The notes below the pieces were generated by a model that ran no database searches, was not told the origin of the DNA, and was given only the letters and a program-made list of their open reading frames with translations. A DNA stretch of 56,078 nt, from NCBI GenBank assembly GCA_945948555.1, contig CAMFBM010000014.1:1-56078 (forward strand). The letters are read 5' to 3'. The translations under genes and the position numbers were made by a program. Positions 50,076 through 56,078 of the stretch are shown here, in pieces. Source of the stretch: an uncultured Bacteroidales bacterium. GTDB lineage: Bacteria > Bacteroidota > Bacteroidia > Bacteroidales > UBA932. The number at the start of each line of letters is the position of its first letter. Within the stretch, counting starts at the first letter, position 1.

Positions 50076-50867
50076 ATGAGATTGATTATCGAAGAAACCG
50101 ACAAGAAAGGGTCCGTGTGGGCCGCCAATTACATAGTCTCAAGAATCAAGGCAAAGGCAGCCGTAACAGACAAGCCATTCGTCCTCGGTCTCCCGACCGG
50201 AAGCACGCCGATTGGAACCTACAAGGAACTCATCAGGCTCTATCAGGCCGGAGAAATCTCCTTCAAGAATGTCATCACATTCAATATGGACGAGTATGTG
50301 GGCCTTCCTGAAGAGCATCCGGAAAGCTACCACTCCTTTATGGCAAAGAACTTCTTCGACCACGTTGACGTTCCAAAGGAGAACATCAACATCCTCAACG
50401 GCAATGCTCCGGACCTGGAAGCAGAATGCGAGTCCTACGAGCAGAAGATTCTTGCCGCAGGCGGAATAGATCTCTTTATGGGAGGAGTCGGAGAAGACGG
50501 TCACCTCGCTTTCAATGAGCCGTTCTCCTCACTAGTTTCCCGTACAAGGGTCAAGAGTCTCACCTACGATACCATCCTCGTCAATTCCCGTTTCTTTGAC
50601 GGAGACATCAGCAAGGTGCCGACAAAGGCAATGACAGTCGGAGTGGGCACTGTGCTCAGCTCAAAGGAAGTTCTCGTCCTCGCCTTCGGACACAAGAAAG
50701 CCCGTGCCCTCCAGCAGGCTGTCGAGGGAGCCTACTCACAGAGCTGCACCCTTTCAGCCCTCCAGGCACACCAGAAAGGTATCATCGTATGCGACGAACT
50801 GGCAGCAGGTGAACTCAAGGTCAACACCTACCGCTATTTCAAGGACATCGAAAAGGATAATCTCTAG
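50076..50867 (+). CDS. nagB: Glucosamine-6-phosphate deaminase
   Basis: A 263-residue enzyme converting GlcN-6-P to fructose-6-P and ammonia. All catalytic residues are at E. coli positions: D72 (FNMDEYVGL), D141, H143 and E148 ([11 protein letters not shown]). It shares an operon with the fusion upstream and ends at a strong hairpin terminator. Confidence 0.97.
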   Translation: MRLIIEETDKKGSVWAANYIVSRIKAKAAVTDKPFVLGLPTGSTPIGTYKELIRLYQAGEISFKNVITFNMDEYVGLPEEHPESYHSFMAKNFFDHVDVPKENINILNGNAPDLEAECESYEQKILAAGGIDLFMGGVGEDGHLAFNEPFSSLVSRTRVKSLTYDTILVNSRFFDGDISKVPTKAMTVGVGTVLSSKEVLVLAFGHKKARALQQAVEGAYSQSCTLSALQAHQKGIIVCDELAAGELKVNTYRYFKDIEKDNL

Positions 50868-50889
50868 AATCTACTGCTTTACTTTTTTC

Positions 50890-50916
50890 ATCCCCGGCCG
50901 TGGTCGGGGATTTTTT
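50890..50916 (+). terminator. Intrinsic terminator after nagB
   Basis: ATCCCCG (50890-50896) pairs with CGGGGAT (50905-50911), followed by a run of six T. It is oriented for the plus strand, ending the nagB operon. Confidence 0.85.
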
Positions 50917-50969
50917 GTGCAGAGATGCCCGATATGGGTCAAGCAGGACAGAAGGGGAAGGAACAATTG

Positions 50970-53735
50970 TCAGAGGACGAACATCAGGCTGATACGAAGA
51001 TCCTTTGGCAGGATGAACGCTCCCCATGGTCCCTGGTACCTGTGGCTGACTCCGCCCCATAAGCCCAGACCGAAATCCAGATTGAGATGTCTGGAGAGCA
51101 TCAGTGAGTAACCCGCAGAGAATCCGGCTCCAATTCTGTCGGCCGTACCGTTGAGGAATTTCAGAGGAAGACCCTCGGAGCTGCTGCTCTCGGCACCGAG
51201 GAAAGGTCTCAACCAGAAACCGCTGTAAGTGTACCATGGCCAATATCTCGCACCCACGGTTACACAACGACGTCTGTCAGACAGGGAACCTTCCTTGAAC
51301 TGCCAGTTGTTGAATTCGAATGTGACATCAGTGGACCAATTCCTTGAGCAGGCATATTCCAAGGACAGGTTGACAGTCGCGAGATCCGCCCAGCTGGCAA
51401 GATTCGTCGAAATGGACAAAGGACCGCGGACTTTGTCAGATTGCCTGTAAGGTTCCCAACCGCCCTCTCCGAGGTTATAGGACAGTCCGACAAGAAGTTC
51501 TCCACCGAGAGCCTTGCCGGCGCTCTTGCCGGTCAGACGGCCGAACATTCCTCTTCCGCGGAGGTCCACGATGAAACTCATCTTGTCATCCAGTCTGAAA
51601 TCATTTAGGAGTCCGACACCAGCGGCATAATCTACGCCCTTGGACGAAGAGAAATGATTCCAGGAATTCATCACTCCAAAATGGATGTAAGGAGATGCCG
51701 AATATATCCTGTCCGGCTTGAATCCGCCAAAAGTGTTCGACATATTCCATAAAAGGTCCGCGTGGACATACAGACAGTCAAATTCACTGTCATCATCCTT
51801 TGCCATATTCTCAAACAGAACTCCCAGACGTCCTCCCCAGTCAGGAGAGAACCACTTCCCGACTGCCAGTTCCATCGAAGGGGCAGGCCTTCCGTTGAAA
51901 CGGCTCCAAGTATCAAGCACCATCCCGGCTCCTCCGGAGGCCTGAATGAACCAATTGTCCCAGAAGCCGTTGAGATGGACTCCTGTTCCGTTTCCGTCCC
52001 AGACATCCTTCCCGAATGTGAATGAAAGACCGGCCAATGCCGAAGCCTCGACTGAGAAACGTCCTCCGGTACCGAACTGACGCTCGGAAAGGACGAGGCC
52101 GCGCACATCTGCGAATATCCCTAGGGAACCCGTCAGTTTCCAACTGCTCAACAGTCCCACTCCGGCAGTCGGCTGTACAATGAGGGAATTCCTGCGAAGG
52201 AAGGACACACCCATCGTGACATAAGGATCTATGCTCCATATCCTTTCAGGGTCATATCCGGCCACCGTCCTGCGGAAATCCCAGAGCACGTCTCCGTGAA
52301 GGTAATTCCACCCGTAATTCGCATCGTTGGCAGCAAGGCTTCCACCCTGCAGTCCCAGACGCCCGCCAAAAGTAGGAGAGAACATTTTCTGGACTCCGAA
52401 ATCAAAAGCAGGCTTGAACCGGAGATTGGAAGGATTGAGGACGGACAAGCTCAGCACATTTGCACCGCCTGCAAGATAAACGGACCAGTTGCCGAAGAAT
52501 CCGTTGTACTGGGCCTCACCCGGCAGATACCGGACTCCCTCCTCCTTGTCCCATTGCTGCTTTTTCCACAGGAGGGTTCTCGAATTGATGTTGTAAACCA
52601 GTCCTGCCATCAGGGAAACCTGAAGTAACATTCCCCTGTCCCTTCCGATTGAACGGCCGTTGAGAAGCGTTCCTCTCACATCCGCGAACAAATCGACATT
52701 CGGAGTGATTGCGAAGAGGTTATAGAGACCGGCTCCAGCGGCAAATTCACTCTTGAAACGTTCCCCAAGATGCTCCATTGAATTGAAAACTCCGAGATGC
52801 AAGTAAGGAGATGCAGTCCAGAGATGCCAGCCCCTGGTGCGGCAGAACGTGTTCGTCCAGTTCCACAACAGGTCAGCGTGAAGATAGGCGAAATCCATCC
52901 TGTCCCCAGTGATATTCTGTCTCATTCCAAGCCCCTGAACCCCGAGACGTGCTCCGGCGAAAGAGGAAAACCACTTCCCGATGCTGATGTCTCCCGTAGG
53001 CGCAGCGAATCCTGTCCAACGCCTTCCGTTGGTTACGGCATCAACTCCGCCACCTATGCTGAAGAACCAGTCTTTCCAAAAACCCCTGTTGACAAGCCGC
53101 TTCCGTTCCCCTTCAAAGACAGGGTCATTCCCGACATAATCCCATCCGCTCTTTCCAAGGTCAAACTGCACACCTGCCATTGCAGATGTCATCAGGACTT
53201 TCCCGGCAGAATGCAGAACGGCGCGTTCACTCATCATTGTCGCCCTCAGGTCAAGATATACTGAAAGAAAATGATTCAGCCTGAAATTGTTCTGTAACCC
53301 GACACCGGCCCCGAATCCCTTTGAGGCAAGACGGCTGCGGGAAGTATTCAGATACATTCCGACATTGACGTATGGCATCATTGTCCACAACCTGTCCTGC
53401 TTGTATCCTCCAAAGGTGCTGACAACGTCCCAAAGCAAATCCCCGTGGACATAATTGTATCCGAATGTCCTCTCCGAGGTCGCTATCTGGACACCCTGCC
53501 AGCCCACCCTCGCTCCGAACATCGGATTGAACCACTTTCCGAAATTGAAATCTAATGCCGCAGTCGCAGGGGAATCAAAATGTCCGACACCGACATTCAA
53601 GGCATTGACTCCGACCGCACCCGAGACAAACCAGTTGTCTCTGAAGGCATTCTCGTAACCGTAATCATATTTCTGCCCATAAAGGAATGCAGTCCAAAAC
53701 AGCAGCAAAAAAACAAATATATATCTGAATCTCAT
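50970..53735 (-). CDS. Outer-membrane protein with four tandem barrel-like repeats and DUF3575
   Basis: A 921-residue protein with a signal peptide (to about residue 20). Four repeats of about 170-190 residues start near 32, 220, 415 and 590. Each has (D/G/K)xW(F/S)xxxxGG or similar, GKWFSP..GGRLG, LHADLLWN, R.W...PY(I/V)xxG, G.GL...F, L..DVRG and AGL.(F/Y). Each looks like a small OmpA-like beta-barrel. Residues 765-921 fit DUF3575 (LSISTNLASWADLATVNLSLEY and RPFLGAE). The lipoprotein upstream ends 5 nt away, so the two are an operon. DUF3575 proteins often sit in fimbrial operons, but no fimbrial genes flank here. Role unknown. Confidence 0.85.
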   Translation of the reverse strand: MRFRYIFVFLLLFWTAFLYGQKYDYGYENAFRDNWFVSGAVGVNALNVGVGHFDSPATAALDFNFGKWFNPMFGARVGWQGVQIATSERTFGYNYVHGDLLWDVVSTFGGYKQDRLWTMMPYVNVGMYLNTSRSRLASKGFGAGVGLQNNFRLNHFLSVYLDLRATMMSERAVLHSAGKVLMTSAMAGVQFDLGKSGWDYVGNDPVFEGERKRLVNRGFWKDWFFSIGGGVDAVTNGRRWTGFAAPTGDISIGKWFSSFAGARLGVQGLGMRQNITGDRMDFAYLHADLLWNWTNTFCRTRGWHLWTASPYLHLGVFNSMEHLGERFKSEFAAGAGLYNLFAITPNVDLFADVRGTLLNGRSIGRDRGMLLQVSLMAGLVYNINSRTLLWKKQQWDKEEGVRYLPGEAQYNGFFGNWSVYLAGGANVLSLSVLNPSNLRFKPAFDFGVQKMFSPTFGGRLGLQGGSLAANDANYGWNYLHGDVLWDFRRTVAGYDPERIWSIDPYVTMGVSFLRRNSLIVQPTAGVGLLSSWKLTGSLGIFADVRGLVLSERQFGTGGRFSVEASALAGLSFTFGKDVWDGNGTGVHLNGFWDNWFIQASGGAGMVLDTWSRFNGRPAPSMELAVGKWFSPDWGGRLGVLFENMAKDDDSEFDCLYVHADLLWNMSNTFGGFKPDRIYSASPYIHFGVMNSWNHFSSSKGVDYAAGVGLLNDFRLDDKMSFIVDLRGRGMFGRLTGKSAGKALGGELLVGLSYNLGEGGWEPYRQSDKVRGPLSISTNLASWADLATVNLSLEYACSRNWSTDVTFEFNNWQFKEGSLSDRRRCVTVGARYWPWYTYSGFWLRPFLGAESSSSEGLPLKFLNGTADRIGAGFSAGYSLMLSRHLNLDFGLGLWGGVSHRYQGPWGAFILPKDLRISLMFVL

Positions 53736-53740
53736 TTCCT

Positions 53741-55726
53741 CTATTGCTTATTAAGTCCGTATTTCTGAATCAGCACGGTGATTTCCGGGTCGAGATTTCC
53801 GCGGAACACATACATAGGTTCAAGTTCACAAGCCCTTTTGTAATATTGACAAGCCTCCTCATCACGTGAGAAACGTGACATCAGTATGGCTTTCAGGTAG
53901 CAGACCTCAGATGTTTCCTCCTCGTTCTCAAGACAATTGAGTGCACTGAGATTGCGGTCCATAGCCATATATGCCACGGCAGAATTGTAATCATTGTAAT
54001 CCTTGAGAATATTGAGCGCCCCTTCGAAATCCCTGTCCCTCAGGAGTTGGACTCCCCTGGAATATGTAGTGTCCACTTCCTCCGTCTGCACGAATTCCTC
54101 AACCATTCCCTTGCGGTGGAGATTGAAATTGAACCTCACCACCCTCAGTTTGGGATACAGATTCTCCTTGAGATACGGATACCATTCCTCACGTCTCATA
54201 GCCCATTCGCGCGAGTCGATGTTTGATGCGTATTTCTCAGCTATCCGAAAATATGTCTCCTTTTCACTATCGTCCATATTTACATCGGCGGCAACCAGTT
54301 TGTCAAGTCCCTCCCAATCCTCAGGAGTGTATGTAGAGATGAAAGGAACACGGCTCACCTTCTCCTCCCTGATCACATTGCCAAACTCATCCACGGCGAA
54401 GCCCTTTTCCATTTCGACAGAATCGATATATTCCTTCATAAATTTCTCGAAGAGTCTGGTGACGTTACGGCTCCTTCCACGGGAAATCCTCTTGTTTACC
54501 GACATACGGCCTTCCGGAGAGCAGGAGGCATTCACTATGATTGAATCCAGGTCAAACTCCTCGTTCTGGAGCAGGCTGCGGAGATTCGACTCTATCAGGG
54601 CTATTTCCGAAGCATTGTCCGCGAGTTCAGGATTCACATTGACCTTTCCGAGACTGAATTTGATGTCGTAGGTAGTATTCGCCTCCTGGTGACGCCACAC
54701 AGTCTTCATCTTGTAGCGAGTGATATCCTTGACAAAGTGGGAAAGTGAACTGATGGGATATTCTATCGAATCCGTCCGGGGCATACGGTAAATTTCCCTC
54801 TCACGGTCATATATGCTGCTCTGGAGTGTGATGTAGGCATATTTGAGGTCTTTCTTCGTGTCTATCGTCTGGACGTAACGGCACATATAGTCTCCGGCAG
54901 GATTCAGGACAACCGTGTCAAGACGGATTCCCTGTTCTCCGATCGGGGTTTTCACAAATTTCCGGAACATCTTCTCCTTGTTCTCTATTTTCTTGTTGTT
55001 GCTCTTTACAAGCCAACTCTTCGTGTAATGCTCAACGGCCTCCTTCGCATTGACATCATATCGGGAAACAAATTCAGCATCACTTACATAGGTAGAATCG
55101 TTGCGAAGTTCGTAAAGTGAAGGGATGTTGCGGCGTATGAACTGCTCAAGCTGGTGTTTGTAAATCAGGCGACTGCTGTCTGTGATGATGCTTGCCAGAA
55201 ATTTTTCGTACTGCTGATATCCAAGAAGCTGTCTCTTGCGGTAGGAGTCTCCTGTCACATAGACACTTTCAAGAGTGGTTGTGTCCCTAACTCCCTTGCA
55301 GTCAAGGGTCAGGATAGGGTCCAGACGCAATTGCCATTCGGTATCCATCACCCTCTTCGGGACCAGAATCTCAAATGGAAGTTCCACCTTTCCGTTCCTT
55401 TCGGCAACCTGATATATCCGGCTGATTACCACGGCAGCCTCCAATTCTTCAGTCGGAATCATTTCTCCCGTGGCATCATCAAGAACGGCATTCATTATAA
55501 AAGGATCACCTGCGGACTTGAGACTGTCAACAACCTTGATCGGTTCTACCTCTTCCGCGGAAGCAGCCGATTCATTGTTTGACAGGACCGGGAATATGTC
55601 AACATTCACTCCCTCCGCCTTAATCTGCTGAATCTTTCTCTGACCTGCACATCCCTGCAGAAGCACTACAACACACAACAAAAACAGACTGCCTCCGACA
55701 AGGGGACACATAACTCTTTTAACCAT
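53741..55726 (-). CDS. Lipoprotein with OmpA-like segment and TPR-like C-terminus
   Basis: From ATG 55726 a 661-residue lipoprotein (lipobox LLQGC, Cys about 25). Residues 30-360 are mixed and unrecognised. Around 395-450 the pattern DLDSIIVNASCSPEGRMSVNKRISRGRSRNVTRLF resembles the OmpA C-terminal peptidoglycan-binding signature (N..LS..RA..V), in degenerate form. The last 90 residues form TPR-like helices (ALNILKDYNDYNSAVAYMAMDRN, then SRDEEACQYYKRACELEP). It pairs with the repeat barrel protein downstream (5 nt gap). It may tie that barrel to the cell wall. Confidence 0.8.
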   Translation of the reverse strand: MVKRVMCPLVGGSLFLLCVVVLLQGCAGQRKIQQIKAEGVNVDIFPVLSNNESAASAEEVEPIKVVDSLKSAGDPFIMNAVLDDATGEMIPTEELEAAVVISRIYQVAERNGKVELPFEILVPKRVMDTEWQLRLDPILTLDCKGVRDTTTLESVYVTGDSYRKRQLLGYQQYEKFLASIITDSSRLIYKHQLEQFIRRNIPSLYELRNDSTYVSDAEFVSRYDVNAKEAVEHYTKSWLVKSNNKKIENKEKMFRKFVKTPIGEQGIRLDTVVLNPAGDYMCRYVQTIDTKKDLKYAYITLQSSIYDREREIYRMPRTDSIEYPISSLSHFVKDITRYKMKTVWRHQEANTTYDIKFSLGKVNVNPELADNASEIALIESNLRSLLQNEEFDLDSIIVNASCSPEGRMSVNKRISRGRSRNVTRLFEKFMKEYIDSVEMEKGFAVDEFGNVIREEKVSRVPFISTYTPEDWEGLDKLVAADVNMDDSEKETYFRIAEKYASNIDSREWAMRREEWYPYLKENLYPKLRVVRFNFNLHRKGMVEEFVQTEEVDTTYSRGVQLLRDRDFEGALNILKDYNDYNSAVAYMAMDRNLSALNCLENEEETSEVCYLKAILMSRFSRDEEACQYYKRACELEPMYVFRGNLDPEITVLIQKYGLNKQ

Positions 55727-55756
55727 AAAAAAAAATTGCCTTCTACTGAACGGTGG

Positions 55757-55764
55757 CAAAAATA
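55757..55764 (-). promoter_or_regulatory. -7 box of the envelope operon
   Basis: TATTTTTG on the minus strand (TAnnTTTG) lies 30 nt before ATG 55726. The -33 region is T-rich (TTT at the right distance) but not exact. Confidence 0.45.
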
Positions 55765-55795
55765 GTAAATTATTTGCAAACACGAAATTATATAC

Positions 55796-55815
55796 AAAAA
55801 AAGGCCGTCTGCCTT
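55796..55815 (-). terminator. Intrinsic terminator before the envelope operon
   Basis: On the minus strand AAGGC-AGACG-GCCTT is followed by a run of T (55802-55796). It would stop transcripts entering from the right edge. The stretch 55816-55966 beyond it shows no recognisable gene; one minus-strand frame is open across it but has no family match. Confidence 0.6.
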
Positions 55816-55966
55816 GACAATGAGCCGGGTATGTCTGAATACCAGGCCAGTGTCAAACTCGAGAATTTAATCATTATTTCAAGTTGTACGATATCTATAA
55901 AATCACGGACTTTTTTGATAATGCCATATTCATCCTGCAGCAAAGATCCGTCTTCAGGTCCGGACA

Positions 55967-56078
55967 ATCGAGTAGGAGGAAAACAAAGGATTCTTGGAGT
56001 TTTCCTCCTATTTCCTTTGTTTCCCGACCTCTCACACCACCGTACGTGCCGTTCGGCATACGGCGGTTCCTTACATTC
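55967..56078 (-). mobile_element. 3' end of a group II intron, cut by window edge
   Basis: On the minus strand the edge reads a domain-V-like hairpin (56067-56036): ACCGCCGTATGCC, loop GAAC, then GGCACGTACGGTGGT with a 2-nt CG bulge. A GTGAGAGG joint and a domain-VI-like stem follow (AAACAAAGGA with its complement, 56022-56013 and 55990-55981). The tail is CCTCCTACTCGAT, ending in A-T near 55967. This run is typical of bacterial group II intron 3' ends in Bacteroidetes and Firmicutes. The reverse transcriptase, if any, would lie beyond base 56078. Confidence 0.62.

Noticed and set aside
1..56078. CRISPR arrays, rRNA genes, intact insertion sequences
   Set aside because: No regularly spaced direct repeats, rRNA sequence or transposase gene was seen. 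Only the intron-like edge is mobile.

Overview
The window is bacterial chromosome, almost certainly order Bacteroidales. The evidence is a SusC/SusD locus with a SusR-type TPR regulator, many lipoproteins with a Cys lipobox, an S46 dipeptidyl peptidase, fimbrillin-fold lipoproteins, and several promoters matching the Bacteroidetes pattern (TTTG or TTG, about 20 nt, TAnnTTTG). Coding GC is moderate and AGG arginine codons are common. I cannot fix the genus; an uncultured gut or rumen-type lineage is a guess only.

Layout. 1-12.7 kb, minus strand: a polysaccharide utilisation locus with SusR-like regulator, SusC, SusD, SusE/F-like glycan-binding lipoprotein, a clan GH-D hydrolase (GH27-like) and an inverting-type GH97. 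The run continues into a 46-residue peptide gene and a fimbrillin-like lipoprotein cut by the window edge. 12.7-15 kb: a Fic enzyme behind an operator-bearing promoter, and an unrecognised lipoprotein. 15-19.3 kb, minus: prmC, ddl and PBP1A. 19.5-29.8 kb: topA, an Lrp-type regulator, ispD (minus), the cell-shape operon mreB-mreC-mreD-PBP2-rodA, then fabG.

30-35.9 kb, plus: a probable operon encoding a membrane-bound AraC-type regulator, two paralogous lipoproteins that I read as leukocidin-fold beta-pore-forming proteins, a 41-residue peptide between them and a small lipoprotein. A remnant of a pectin-lyase-like (GH28-type) gene follows. 36-42.5 kb: ahcY, comF, a fimbrillin plus FISUMP-domain lipoprotein with a DGR-like C-terminus, a 39-residue peptide, a glycosyltransferase fragment, a PAP2 phosphatase and a YhcH-family protein. 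42.6-50.9 kb: tRNA-Leu(UAA), Mrp, DPP7, RNase HII, an XRE regulator, a degenerate NagB-LmbE fusion and an intact NagB. 51-55.7 kb, minus: an envelope operon of a lipoprotein with an OmpA-like segment and an outer-membrane protein of four tandem barrel-like repeats plus DUF3575. The right edge cuts what looks like the 3' end of a group II intron.

Most interesting signals: (1) the tandem leukocidin-like lipoproteins, one with a fimbrillin-like N-terminal domain; (2) all three fimbrillin-like lipoproteins in the window are preceded by a tiny gene of 39-46 codons sharing a Y-[IQ]-[ST]-P start and an acidic tail; (3) a perfect 16-bp palindrome over the Fic promoter with a further half-site on the Fic start codon; (4) the possible DGR variable region.
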